64,000 bases of DNA from the NCBI GenBank assembly GCA_008973525.1, contig WACJ01000187.1, positions 558,001-622,000 on the forward strand, in the 5' to 3' direction. A program made the position numbers and the translations under genes. This document shows, one piece after another, positions 38,510 through 51,939 of this stretch. Within the stretch, counting starts at the first letter, position 1; the number at the start of each line of letters is the position of its first letter. Origin of the DNA: Stenopsyche tienmushanensis (taxonomy: Eukaryota; Arthropoda; Insecta; Trichoptera; Stenopsychidae). The notes beneath the pieces were generated by a model. That model was not told the origin of the DNA. It saw only the letters and a list, made by a program, of their open reading frames with translations, and made no database searches.

Positions 38510-39109
38510 TTAACCCTTTGCGCTGCGCTCGGGCGAAACAGCAACTTGAGAGCCGCTCCCGCTTATTTAATGAGTTCTTTATAGTTAATAAAATCAAAAT
38601 AACATGCAGCTTCCCATTTAGTCCTTGTGAATAATTTATATACTATATTTAAAAGGGATATGCCCTTGTGTTCAGATTCACTATCCATTATTTGGATTTT
38701 TCGTCTTCGTACAAGTCGTTACCATCTTCATCACTTCCGTCTTGGTTCTCATGGACAAGCTGGCTTCACTAGAAATATTTTTTTTGTCGTCTTCAATGCT
38801 TATTTGGCTCGGTAACTTTGAGAGAAATATTCTGATTACCAAGAAAGTTGACCTCAAACTAACGTCGAAGGCAGAGTCTGACCCGCAATCGCTTGTGTTT
38901 TTGAGATAAGACATCTTTGTAGCATAACATGATCCATAAAAGGCCAGGAGTAGACTCGTGAAGCAATATTCGTTAGGCCAAACCTAAATAAACACCGTTA
39001 TCGCCCCCATTTATCGCATCGATCAGAGTGGTGACCGAGAAGCACCGCTCGAGTTGTCACATTACATGCAGTGGTGCCTGAGAGGCACCGCTCAAGCGCA
39101 AAGGGTTAA
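38510..39109. mobile_element. Non-autonomous piggyBac-type element, TTAA-flanked
   Basis: Exactly 600 bases lie between and including two TTAA sites (38510-38513, 39106-39109). The ends ccctttgcgctgcgctcggg and ctcaagcgcaaaggg are inverted repeats of the CCCTTTG type common in piggyBac elements, and subterminal blocks of gcaccgctc type repeat near the right end. A minus-strand stretch inside (38690-38760) reads acidic DGSDEDGNDLYEDEK, similar in character to piggyBac transposase N-termini, but no complete frame survives. Confidence 0.8.
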
Positions 39110-42100
39110 ATCCTATAAAAGATACTGATGTCTTATGTTAATTTGCTGAAATGTAAGCAATTTTGCTTGTTCTTTCATTTGCTCTCGATAATAAGAATTT
39201 ATTCCTCTAAGAATCCGGTAAGTATATTATTACTCAATAATACATTATTACGGCATGTCAAATTCATAAACTGTGATATTATTTTTCACTGAAAAGTTTA
39301 TTTGTCAGTCTGTTTGGCCTAGACTAGAAATATAGAATATTTGATTCAATATAGAACTTTTTCGCCTGCGCGATGAGAGTTCATAAATCAAGCGAATAAT
39401 TCTTCAGTCTTCCAATGAACTGTACATATCTTACACGTCACAATTATATCTAGACATAAAAGCATATTTATATTCATTGTATGCGTACAATGACGTTTAT
39501 AAAATTATAATTTTAGATATTTTAAACGCGCTATTGCATACAGTTTTTATGATAAAGGCGAATTTATGTTTCCGAGAAATTTGGATTAGATCCTCGTCAT
39601 TTTTACGCAGATAAAATAATAATTCGAAAGCAATCGTCTTTAAAAAGCTAATATTGACTGGTATGCCAATGCAAAATTGGTATATTATGCAGCGTTTATT
39701 TGATTTTTAACGCGTTAAAAAAAAACATTTCTCATTAGAAAAAATATCATACAGCATAGCCTCGTTTCATTTATTAAGTCTGTCTTTTTACGTTGATTTT
39801 AGAGATAAAAACCTTTCTTATATATCGGCGAGACTCGCGAGCGAAATAGACGTTTTTTATCGATATTTTGAGTGTGATTTAACGAAGATTACGATGCGCC
39901 AATAACGGTGGTCTTGACGAGGGCTTGAATTTAAAAAAAAAAGTATCTACTCACGTTAAAAAACGATATAATTAATTTTTAATAGATATATCAAACAGTT
40001 CTAAATAATAAATGCAGAAATGCCTTAAAAACTTATGTGAAATCATCAATCATTAGTGTATCTGAATTATTGGCTTTTAATTAGTATTTATAAATGGATG
40101 GTATTTGTAACAAAATAAAGTATATTTTTCAAGCTACAATACGTATATTAACACATTAGCTTTTTAGTAATACTTCATGACCAAATGTTTATCATACTAT
40201 TCTCGTTAGTAAACATTGTATAATTATAATATGATAATCTTGAGTAATGTTCCTTGTGTTGACCTCGTTCCGATTTTTTTAAACCTCACGTCTTTTTCAT
40301 CATGAATTTTGACTTATTTTCGAATAGACTATACTAAATATTTTCAAACTATGTCTTCAAATGCTTCCAAATGTGCACAACTGCGTTACGCTTGTGAAAA
40401 AAATGATACATATTTTAAATTTATTATAAATCAATATTGATGACGAATTTACTTCAATAATTAATGCTTAAAATACTGTGAATTTATTCTAAAATAACGT
40501 GATGCTTCCTTTCGTTGAGATTATTTATAAATGGCAGTTTTTATGAATTTATTTTAACGAACCAATGATTTCGACGGTTAAATCCTTGTTATTTGACGTA
40601 TTGAAGAGGTCTTAAATATTAACGTATCTTTAAAACTATAAGCATGTTCAGTTTTTAGCAAAATTTTGAACGGAAACGATATATAAAATTTAATTCCATC
40701 TGAAAACGTATATTTAAACGAAAACGTGTAAGATATCGGCTTTCAAATGAAGATTATATAGTATACTTAAAATATTAGCAAAGGTTTGATTGTATTGAGA
40801 TTAGAAAAAAAATGTATTGAATATGTTTTATACGTACGTATTTATTTAGGGTTGCAAAACGTTCGCGTAGAATTTATTGACGTTTCGTTCGTACAATAAG
40901 TGTTATATACGGTAGACGGTGAAATTAACTTCATCCGTCAATGGCAAATCTATGTCCGTCGAATTAAATCGAGTAACCCCAAAATTCCGTATATTAAATC
41001 GGTCCTAAGAAAAACTCCAAGAATTCAATACAATAAATAATATTCAAACGAAAGCATCGGTTCTGTCGTCTCATTGGTTTGATGTGATCCAAATCGATAT
41101 TTTTTTAGCGGAAAAGTTTTATTAACGACCCTTATTTTACAATTCATTAAGTTGTTACAGTTTTAAAAATCACGATGATGAGAGTGTTTATAAAATTAAT
41201 GCAAAAAATATGAAAACCTTCGACAAATTAATTCGATTGATAAAAGGATTTGCATGTTTGTAGTATGCATGAATTCTAAAGTCTTTGTTATCATTCGAAC
41301 CGTATAACTTCCTGTTAAATTTGTAAATATAAAAAATTAGAAACACGTTTATCTTTTATCGACAATTTGATTTTTATAAATTTGAAAACATCCTATTCAT
41401 CGAACATACTTTTATGTAAATAATTTCAGAATGCAAATCGATAGTAGTTTTTCCTTTAACGTGTTATTTCTATCTTATTTTCTTATGTAAGTGTAAATAA
41501 ATTCTTGTTATAAATGGGAAATCCCATCTGTATACATACGTTTGTATTCCATTTTGTATTCTTTTAGTTTTTTTTTTTTGTTAAATTTTAAATGTGAAAG
41601 ACTGAATTGCTTTCAATATAAGATATTTTACCGATTTTATGTTCTTAAATTCACTTATTGAAAAAGGCTACATACGGGGAAACGCAGAACGTACGTTAAT
41701 TTATTAATATCCTATCATAATTTGGACCATGAACTATAATATTTTTCAGCCGTTGTTATAAAGACTATTGTGTATATTTTAAAAATAGCAAAAACAATTT
41801 AAAATAATTTTTTCCATATAATATAAATTATGTTATTGACAATATGTGTGCAATAACTATAAAAATATGATATCAATTATTAAAGCGGCTCATTATATTT
41901 GAGATTTTTTGAATGTTTCAAAAATTATCTATCGCCACTTCGTTTTCGTTAATTGATGATTTACAATTGTTGGTACTGTTATATATTTTCAAGTCATTGT
42001 TTGTGCTCTGATTTGTATATATATCGAATTTACATATTAAACTTTTGTCCTATTTTTTTGAAGGAAAAGTAATTGCTTAACAATATTGAGATGTATTCAT

Positions 42101-42433
42101 TGTTAAATTTTAGACCACAATATTAAAATGATGATGATAATTCATCACATCATATGCTAGATAATAATTGAATAATTTTGTGCAACTGCATATATAAGTA
42201 GGGTCAGAATTATGAATCACGTTGAAATTTATGAAATATGGTGATGATAAAATGTGCTATGGACACAAATAATTAACTGTACTTGTACATGTACCATTAA
42301 AGTATTTAATTGTATAAAAAGTTTTATTTCTTTTCCTGAAAGTATTTAAAATGTGTGTATTGTAAGAATGAAAAATAATACTCTACTTCCTTTTATAGAG
42401 ATTTATTCAGTTAAATAAATTACAGTTATATTA

Positions 42434-45400
42434 TTAATCATCTACATTGTGTTTTGTGGTAATCTTGCTGTTCATGATATTTTTTATTTTAATGTTGAAT
42501 AACATTTTTTGAATGCTACGGAATGGCATTTCTACTAAGATACATAACACCCAAGATATTAAGTATGCAATTATAAGACTTAAAACATTTATTTTCAGCT
42601 AGAATATAATATTTCTTAATTAGTTTAAATTAATTTCATCATACCAATTTTAATGTATTTATCACTTACTAAACTATATCCAGTGGCTTCAAATGGCTGC
42701 CCGATTGATCCAACAAATAGCCTCTGTGGTATTGTATGCACTAAGTATGCGCAGTATGTAAGTTTGCCAATAACGTGGAAACCTTCCCATTCTATTATAT
42801 TTTTTATGATATCTACGAAGAACAGATGATTTAAATTCTTTGTTTTATTGTCTATATTTATTAAAAATAAAAAATGGTTATACATACTGTCACATTTATG
42901 AATTGTGCCGAGAAGAAAGCAAGCAATTAGTGTTCCATAAAGTGTTTTGCTCAAAGCCGCATAAACAGCGGCGGAGAATGGATTGTATTTATAATCATCC
43001 TTAGTAAATATAACACCGCTCAACACTACTGCTGTACTCAATGGTAATATAAGTAAATACAAAACATAAAACCACTGAAATCAAAATATTCATATAAAAC
43101 ATCTCCATAAAGGACATAAAAATAAAATTACTGATGAGAAATAACCTTTTTCTTCTTTAAACTAATGTTATTTTTTTCAAAATAATATTGCAAGCATCCC
43201 GCAATCAGTCCCACAGTATATCCGCCTAAATTACCTTGCATTGTGATGTACATATGTAGAAACGTTGGACTTTCTTTATACAATATCCTTATAGATCTAA
43301 AATAAAGAATGATTATTATTTTTGGCATCAGAATTTTAATAATGTATTCTGGAATGATTAGCAAAATAATACTCTGGGCTAGAATCGACGAGTGCCGGAT
43401 ATTGATTTATGAATGTTAATATTCCCGGAAGAAGGACAGCGACGCTCATTAAAATACCAAATAGAATCTTTTTGATGTTGGGATATTTCCATATTATCAT
43501 CATGATTAAAGCTCCATATAAAAATAGTTGCGTGTCAGCAGCTAAATACCTGCGTACAAAAGACAAAATGATAAATCATTAAAAACTTTTCAAATGAAAT
43601 AGATGATTAATTGTAAAAATATATATTACCATGATTGAATAAAGCAAGTATGCTTATTGATAATGTAATTATTGAGATATAGGAGATTTATCCACCAGTT
43701 TTGACGACAAGCATCAGCTTCATTGCCTACGATTTGTTGCCATTGTGGTCCACTTCCCATTCTTCTATACAACGTACATGCGAATCCAAGTACTAGAGCA
43801 TAAACTGGAGTAAGTCTAAAAACATATTTTTTTTGTTTATATAATCTAGATCAATATTAAATTTGTGCTATTGTATGAGTTTTAAATTTTTAAAAGTTTT
43901 TGAATCCAAATAATGGACATATATAGTATGAAAGCCAGCCACTGAAATTTTGCATCCTTTTCTACAAAGCTAATTTTTATTTCAGTCGTTGTTTATACAA
44001 TGTAAATCGGGAAAATTACTGTCTACCAAGTATTCGACATTAATAACAATTTTCGAATGCTGAATAATTGTACATATGGCCATTAAATTAAAATCTACAA
44101 AGCTGCTATTTTGTATACAAGTAGTTTATGTTAATTATTGTTAAAGAAAAGTTATCTATTTTCGATACAAGTTGGCTAGGGATTCGGTAGACGTGACTAA
44201 TGTTGTAGTGCTGAAACATGATTGAAGTATTGTTAATTTCAAAGCATTGCAATATTAAGGATATATAATATTTATTATAAGCTATAACATTGTTTCAGTC
44301 GACAGTATACTGCCGTTTGGTTTAAATACAATATCAAAACAATATAATGAGGATTAATTAGCTTTGTAGGAATAATTACACAAATGATGTTGCTAGATAT
44401 AAATAACAAGAGTCTTGCAATATTGAAAATAATTATTTTAAATCAATTAACTTACCTCAGCCAGCGTTGAGATAGTAAAGAGAAATACTTTTTTATGTTT
44501 ACTTTTTTGTTTTTTTCTATATCAATAAGAAAATGATAGGACATCAAGAAGCTGGCCAAGCAAAAGAAAATCTGTACAATGACATTTGCACTGAACATTG
44601 TTTGTAGTAATATATTATCGTAATTCTGAAAAAAACATTTCACAGATTATGCCGTACCAAATATTACCAATTTGAAATGCTATAACTTTGTCAATTTTTA
44701 GTATTCCTCAAAAAGTATCAATATATAGACAGTAATCTTTGACCATAGATGGTCTTAAATTTGCTGATGAACACTATTTTTACGACATTTTATTCGGCAG
44801 GAAATTAAGGCATTAGAAAACCAATATAATACACGTGGGACAACACAATCGATCACGGCTTAAATTCCGACAAGTTAACAGCCATCAATATCAATGCAAA
44901 GGCAACAGTCTCTCTTAACTATGAAATATTTTTTAAATCAATAAATATTTTCGTAAACACGAACTAGAAAAAACTGGGACAAATTGCCGTCAAAAATATC
45001 CCAATCGAAAGCGCCAAAAAGTAGCAAAATGCGCTTTAGATCTTTAAAACAAATTAATAAACTGACGAGCTTGTTGTTAAAAAGCCATTAACAAATAACT
45101 AAAACGATGGTCCTCCTAATAAAAGTAGACCACTTGTAATTGACGGACATGTGAGCAACGGCAGACGGAATCAGAGTTGATAAAAAAGCAAGCGATTTGG
45201 GATAAATTTAGTTTAATTAGTTATGAAAAATGAAAAAAATATACTTACGGAAAACGATAGGATTTTTCATATATCCATTTATAATAACGGAAGGAGCATG
45301 CGAACAAATGACTAGTATCGTCGCAAGGAATCTTATTCCGTACATGCAACTGAGTTGTGTCTTTTCCATATCTACCGAGTTGTCGGATCTTTTTTTAGCT

Positions 45401-48400
45401 TTTGTCATAAGTTTTTTCCAATTAGAAATAACTGAAAATGCAATTAGAGGGCCAATACCTGTAAAGAAATATTCGTGTCATTGAATTTTTATAATGTGCA
45501 TTAAATTCTCAATTTATGCGACTTTAATCACGTGCGTGGCTGTTTCGGGGAATCCTGATTTTACCGCGTAATACTGAAACAGCGTTAAGCGAGATCTTAC
45601 TGTAATCATTAATCATAATCATTCCAGAATGCGACGACTGCTACTAATAATTATCAAAGATCGAAAATAACAAAGTTTTGATCTACGGGAACATGTCACT
45701 TTCACGGGCCAACAACCAGACAATTTAAAATAAATCACAGCAAATATAGAATATAACAAAATGAATCTTTTTTTGGATTTTTGTTCTAGCATTCTTGAAT
45801 AACACCAAAAATAATTATCGTAACTTTAAAATAATTTTATTATAAATCACTGATGAAAAACTGTTCCATGAGATGAATCCATCCTTTCTGCGATCGAATC
45901 CACTGTTAATTGTGGTTCTGACTCCACAAGATTTTTAAGAACGTCGTTATCAAAATTAATAATTATCCTTAATGGGGTTTATCATTAATGCTGCTTTATC
46001 GAATTTAAAAGTTTTTAAAGCATTTCTGAGCAGTCTTTACACTGCTAGTATGTTCACCATGTACACTATTCATTTTTGTCGCTCTAGAAGATTATCCAGC
46101 AATAAATCAAAGAAATAACCCTAAGAATCCTTGACAAAAAATAAATCTAACTCTTTATGAGCGGGACGGGAACAACTACCCGCACGCTGGAACTTGTACC
46201 CGTCCCGCTCATTAAAAGCTAATAAACGTTTTAATCTGTCAAATTAACATTTTACTTAGATAAGATCACATTAGTTTGGAATTCTTGAAATAAGTCGCAT
46301 AAATTGGACAAGAAACATATATTTTTCTTACGTATATGGTAATTTTGGGTGCTTACTTTGTTTTTCTTCATTTTTTATGCATCTCCAATGATACAGGGAT
46401 CCGGTTATGTTGACAAGAATTAAACACAAGCTAATAACCGAAAAGATCCAATCGCTCACGTCCATGTTGATCCTCTCGTTTTTCTTCTCACAATAATTGA
46501 TGAAGATATCTCCTTCCAGGTCGTATTTTTCTATCAATTGCCGATTGACACATTCTGTGAGTATTGTATGCAATGTTTCATTGTTTGATTCTAGATCTTG
46601 ATAAGACATTGTGGTATTGCATGATCGAGTCACACATATGCCCTTATGCAAGATGTCATGCCGAAAATGCTGCATAGTGTTGGCACTAAAATTCTGAAAA
46701 AGATATCATATTTAATTAACACGTTGTGGTCCGCGCCATTACACCCTGCATTTGGTGCAAAACGGGATATTTCTATGTAATATGAATACTCTTTTAAATG
46801 TAAATTCAGGTATGAATTTGAAATGATTTTCTTCATTTGGAAATATACTTTTGGCCCATTAAAAATATGTAAATTAAATTCATTTTGTCTGATTAAATTC
46901 AAGGAATGAAATGAAAATTAATGATAATCATTCTCAGACTACGCTCAAAACTCTTTTTGTGCGACTTTTTTGTGCGATTTCGAAGTTATGCGGTTTTTTT
47001 TTAAAAGCGGTTTTTTTATATTTTTAAATTTCATAAAGAGTAAGTATCGAGATATTTTGGATCAAATAGGAAATAATTTATCTACACTAACCGAAATTTG
47101 AAAAAAAAAAGTTATAATTTGGGACTGTGTAAATCATATTGCATTTGCTACCGCTAAATTTGATTTCGTTTTTTGCATTTTTCCGTTTAGACTTTTAAAA
47201 ATACATTCTCCAAAGGTTCCGAAATTCTAACTTCTTACGGAGTTATAGTTATTTTAGTGATACTGCAACTTGGTCGATCCTACCATAATGATATCTTTTA
47301 ACGCGTTTTTCTCGAAACTACTTTTTTCAACACGGTTACTTCAAACTGGGTACGAAATTATTCTATATAAACCTCTATTATTCCTACCAGATAAAAATGA
47401 TAATTTTGAATAGTTGCAAACAGGTTATTGATGATTTGAAAAACGAAAATAAAAAAGAATAGTCTTGAAGGCATCAATACTCATCATAGAATGAAATTAT
47501 TCAAAAGAAAAATGATTTTCATATTTATTCTAGAGAGTTTTACAATGACATTTTGTAATTTTATTCGGATGTTCAGAATGAACATACAGGGTGTATAGCA
47601 CCTACTGTTAAGCATCGTTATAATTTACATGACGATTTTTAGCTTTACTTAAATGATTATATTAACATTTTTATGAGAACAAGTCTACATGCCACAGATA
47701 AGTATGAATCATGAACCGGTTTAAATTTGATTTTTTAGCGTGGATCTTCCAAGTAAATTCAATAAATAAATAACGTATACCGAAAAATAAAATTCAAAGT
47801 CAATAAATTATGAGCAGATTATAAAGCAAGAGTGGAATAACGGGCGTATGCCCGTTTCGAATATTTACTATTGTATAGTATCCTCATTATGATGATAAAA
47901 TTTTCTAAGGTAGCAGCCTTCAAACTTTATTGATCGCGTATCCGTAAGACGAAAATAATTGTAAGTTATACCTCTACAATATAATATATGTATATAGCAA
48001 TTTGTTTAGTAATGTCACAAGGAGCATCACCAAGGCGCTGGCAGTTATTCCGCGTCCATGAGTCCGACAGGAGACTCGAAATATCGTATATCCGTTTTTC
48101 AGTGTAATTAATTCGGTTCATCCAAGCACATTTCATCCAAAACTACATTCTTAATTTGGTCGTAATACGTTGGTTTGTTAAAGGGTTATCATATTCTCAA
48201 AAATCAATTATTTTGTCCAATTTAATAATTTAATAATTCTTAGCGTTTATTTATTGGGTTAATCGAAACTGCTTTTTTTTGCGTAATAAATCCGAATTAT
48301 GGCAATGAATCGTAAGTCATGGTGGTGATGTCATTTGTTCTCATATGTAATTTATTTATTTCTTTATGGCCATGGATTGGAAATATTACATAGACAATAA

Positions 48401-50748
48401 TAGGATTTTACATGTAGAATTAATTTAGACAGGTAGTTAATAATATATCATGCACTCAAATTTAGTTTAGTAGAAATTCGTAGCCATTGCCGTTATTTAT
48501 TTATTGTTCTGTTGATTTATTTATTTGACAATTAAAAGATTGATTATTTGACGTTTGACATTTATTAGATTACAATCGAATCCAACTCAAGATCCTTTAG
48601 TACATCATTAACCCTTACAACTCCTATGGCCACACGTTGTGGCCGGTTTTTTCTCGAGCAGTTTTTGTGAACTTCAAATAAGTTTTTGGTATTTTTTTAA
48701 ATGTAAGAATCAAGTGAATATTTTAAAAATACCGTCTTATTGTCTAACCATTAATTGTCATCTGGAATATGGAAAATAATTGGTTCAGAGGAATTAAATC
48801 GGCGCAGGTAAAGAGCATAAAACAATAGTCTGCGTCGAGTTGTGGCGCAGTGAACATCTTGAAAATTATTTGTGTCCAGTTTACGTATACTTTTTATGTT
48901 TTATTCATTTTTCATTTTACACATTTTTAATAATCCATAAGAAGCGAACTAAGACATAAAAGGCTAACATATATTTACGGATAGGTTTTACACCAATCCA
49001 ACCCTTGCTAGAAAACTCTTGAAAGGGTATTATTTTCTCACTAGTACGATAATGATCCTACAGAAAGGGTTTACCTAATAATATAAAAAAAAAACAAAAT
49101 TAGCTGTAGGACTAAAGAGAGCATACAGAAAACAAGATACTTTAGTATTAACTTGGCGAGACAAAATAATAGTCACAATGCTCAGTACAAAGAATACGTC
49201 AATTTCCCAATCAATGAGAAGAAGAGCAAGGACTACCCCAAACCAATCTAATCAAGATGAGCTAATAAACAAGCTAGTAGTAATTTTAGATTACATGAAA
49301 TATGGGCGGAGTGGACATCATATTGTTTCATGTGAAAGACTGAAGTGGTGGTTCAAAAAAGCTCGAGTTACGTATTATGAATCCCAATGACATTGTAGTT
49401 TTTTTAACTTTGTCTGTGGACACCAAGCTTAGAGTCATGAATTACACCAATATCAGTTATGTAATTATTTTTCATTAGTGTGTAATATTGTAGTTTTTTC
49501 TATGTACCGTGTATTTTAAGGGACATTCTCGTGCCTTGAAATATGCACTTTTATGAGGTTTATAAGGTATTAAATAATAATTGGCCGCATTTTCAGATTT
49601 ATTTGAAAGTGTCCTTTATGACGGTGCGACAGAGTTGGCAGCCCTGGTGTTGAGTAGTGCCGAATTAACGTGTGGTCACAGCAGCAAGCAGGACGGTTGG
49701 TAAAACGTAAGGACGTATTTAAAACACTAAGATTAATGAAACCGCCCATAACGGTTATTTCAACATTTTGTCAAGGATGTATACACTTTGCGAAAAATCT
49801 TGATTTGCTCAACACGTGCTTAATCAAACACGTTCTGAAGGTTGCACATGTTTTTAAAGAATCGTTTTTATTATGTATATGTCAAATCATTTTTTGGCAT
49901 AAAATACTACTGTTTTCATTAAATTTGTTTCATTATATCATACATCTATCACTAATAATTGAATCCTTAGAATTTATATTGATAAAGCCCACCCTTAATA
50001 CTTGTAGGTATGTTAGTACTGTAATTAAGTCGTCGTTCTAGTAACTCATCTTGGGTTCAAATTTATATAAATTACATTTTTAAAAACATAAAGACAATAT
50101 GAAAAACCGTGTCAAAGTAGTTGATAATGATCCCATAAAAGAACAATGAATAAAATTTAAAAAAGTCACTAACCACTATGTTTTCAGCCGACTCAATTAT
50201 TTACTAGTTACAAGTTAAACTATTTCTACTTTATAATCGGATGTTAAACTATTAACAAAATCTATTATATTCCCTAAAACAGTATTATACTTGGTAACAA
50301 ATACTTGAATTTCGTACTTTATTATTCTATGGCAATTATATGAGATGAATTTCAATATTGAAGCACTTAATATGATTTTTTTTACCTTAATATGATACCA
50401 TAAATCTGATGGTTTTGTAGACTTTAAATGAATATCCACATTGCAATAATATCCATCCGTTAGAAAACAATCATCAAAATCATCCATCGTGAACAATTTA
50501 GGCATCTTGCTATATTTTATTTCTGAAATAGTCAAAAAGATCTTGGGCATTTTATGAAATTTAAAACTACTATTGTATACTTAACAATTAATTTCTGAAG
50601 ATTAATACATTAAGTTATTATCTATACAAAACTATATAATTAAGAAATACTCAATCAAATTCTTACCATCTATAGTCTCTGTTTTACAAGGGTAAACTAA
50701 CAATAACACCATAACGAAAATGAAGAACATCACTGCTTTAAATGACAT
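42434..50748 (-). CDS. NRF-6-like acyltransferase 3 family protein, copy A (probable frameshift)
   Basis: Eleven exons correspond one-to-one to copy B: 50667-50748, 50386-50522, 46357-46693, 45249-45458, 44456-44625, 43630-43815, 43373-43549, 43146-43296, 42888-43074, 42670-42812, 42434-42598. The product would be a signal peptide (MSFKAVMFFIFVMV), an NRF domain (MPKLFTMDDFDDCFLTDGYY, DILHKGICV) and a multi-span acyltransferase 3 domain (CMYGIRFLATILVICSHAP with the conserved His; RLTPVYALVLGF; NWWINLLYLNNYI; KLTYCAYLVH; VEMPFRSIQ). Compared with copy B, the end of exon 4 lacks five bases, so the normal splice to exon 5 shifts the frame and reaches a stop within four codons. Use of a poor upstream donor (ATC, then gttttcc) would restore phase. 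The C-terminus is also shorter by an in-frame deletion. Intron 2 (3.7 kb) carries a piggyBac remnant. Confidence 0.8.
45843..46085 (-). pseudogene. Mariner-like transposase N-terminal fragment
   Basis: Read on the minus strand this contains cagaaatgctttaaaaactt, then ttttgataacgacgttctta, then the wording of a mariner helix-turn-helix (LTVDSIAERMDSSHG). It is the opposite-strand twin of 61555-61800 and shares the same early stop. It lies in intron 3 of copy A. Confidence 0.65.
46152..46220. repeat. GC-rich perfect-type hairpin in copy A intron 3
   Basis: The blocks tttatgagcgggacgggaac and gtacccgtcccgctcattaaa form an inverted repeat of about 18 pairs with a ~25-base loop. The GC-rich stem stands out from the AT-rich intron. 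It may be a tiny MITE or a structured RNA; nothing in the flanks decides this. Confidence 0.6.
48608..49395 (+). pseudogene. piggyBac transposase remnant in intron 2 of copy A
   Basis: Several frames in order give the C-terminal half of a piggyBac transposase: RFYTNPTLARKLL (about 48982), then KQDTLVLTWRDKIIVTMLST (about 49130-49190), then LDYMKYGRSG (about 49290) and ERLKWWFKK (about 49340). Stops and frame changes separate the blocks. The sequence ttaacccttacaactcc at 48608 resembles a piggyBac left end next to TTAA; no matching right end was found. Copy B has no corresponding block in its shorter intron 2. Confidence 0.8.
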
Positions 50749-51013
50749 CACTTTGAACACTTAGGGAATGAAAATCGATATCTAATATGTTTTTTCCCAA
50801 ATTATCCGTTAGATGTGTTAATCCATGGGCGTATTTCAAAAGACTGATTGAGATTGTCTCTGATCAGTTTTGTTGAAATCATCAATGCCAATCATTAAAT
50901 ATACAGACAATGTTCATTGCTATCTTAAGATTTTGCTGGTATTTATTAAACAACAACTGGTTTTCGGTGATGATAAAATGTAGCTTCTATGATATTGGCT
51001 TATTTTATATTCA

Positions 51014-51703
51014 TTAAGGGACGTTTCTACCTTGTTGGGTCTAAAAGTGATCGGTTTTTTTTTACATATTTTTATGCGAAAATTATTAAATATAGAATGT
51101 TGATATTTAGTATGTTGACTGGGTGATCTTTATTGAATATAAAAATATTAAGTATATTAGTGAGAGTGGAGGAGTCACGTATGTCGATGGATGAGCGATG
51201 ACATTTTTCTCCATGGAAGCCCTAAGTCCTGGACAAGTGATTTGCAGCAAAAAAATTAAACATATTTTTACTTTGTATAATATCATTTATAGTTTAGACT
51301 ATAATTAGAAAGAAATATTAAAAAATAAATAAACAGTGAGCAATTGAAGAAAAATGTTTGTTTTTACCAACTTTTTTTGTAGTTTTTTGTTCGTTAAATT
51401 AAAACCGTTGAAATTTTTTAGATAATTGTAGTCTATGCGATGAAGACGTTTATTATACATGTGTCTGCAAAATTTCATAGAGAATGCTCATCTAGGGCGA
51501 GTGGGAGCACTTCCATGAACTTAGAAAAAATAGTTACGAGAAAAACGCGTTTAAAGTTTCTCCTCTCTTCAGCTTTGCGAAGCGCAGCTTCTTAACTGCG
51601 AATTTCATTTAAATTTGCTGAACATATATTTGAACATTGATTTTTTCCAATACACGAAGAAAAAAAAAGTTTTTTGAACCAACAAGGTAAAAACGTCCCT
51701 TAA
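51014..51703. mobile_element. TTAA-flanked MITE at the duplication junction
   Basis: The element has 28-base inverted repeats (gggacgtttctaccttgttg from 51018, caacaaggtaaaaacgtccc to 51699), each bordered by TTAA (51014-51017, 51700-51703). The interior is non-coding. TTAA target sites fit the piggyBac superfamily. It sits between copy B's 3' flank and copy A's 5' flank, exactly where the two duplicated units meet. Confidence 0.85.
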
Positions 51704-51939
51704 GCTAATAACAACAATAATATTCTAATCATACATTTCATTTCGTAGCACCAAGTCGTCGATTGATTTTCAATATTTTTATGTATATACATTTACAATA
51801 TACTCATTTACATAAAATAAGTTTAAAACTTTAAATCTTAGATTACTATCCTTATCTTAATTATAAATATAATGTAACTTGTAATTTTGTGGTTTGTAAT
51901 AAATCATACATATTATAAGTTAATTTACAATTAACGAAA

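Larger units (their letters stand above)
35325..42433. other. Eps15 3' UTR followed by repeat-bearing intergenic DNA
   Basis: After the Eps15 stop, candidate poly(A) signals AATAAA occur at 35741-35746 and 35907-35912. Beyond that the region is AT-rich intergenic DNA holding two inverted-repeat elements (36287-36586 and 38510-39109), short TA repeats near 36750-36800 and no open frame that resembles a protein. The right end (to 42433) is the 3' flank of NRF-6-like copy A. Confidence 0.5.

Noticed and set aside
42625..42900. Unspliced reading of NRF-6 copy A exons 9 and 10 as one exon
   Set aside because: Copy B has a stop in the equivalent stretch, and both copies have matching donor (a, then gtatgt) and acceptor sites, so an intron of ~75-80 bases is more likely.
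46630..46902. Minus-strand frame conserved between NRF-6 copies (also 57510-57716)
   Set aside because: The conservation is explained by recent duplication of intron sequence. The frame runs out of phase into exon 3, which begins cleanly at 46693/57573 after a cag acceptor.
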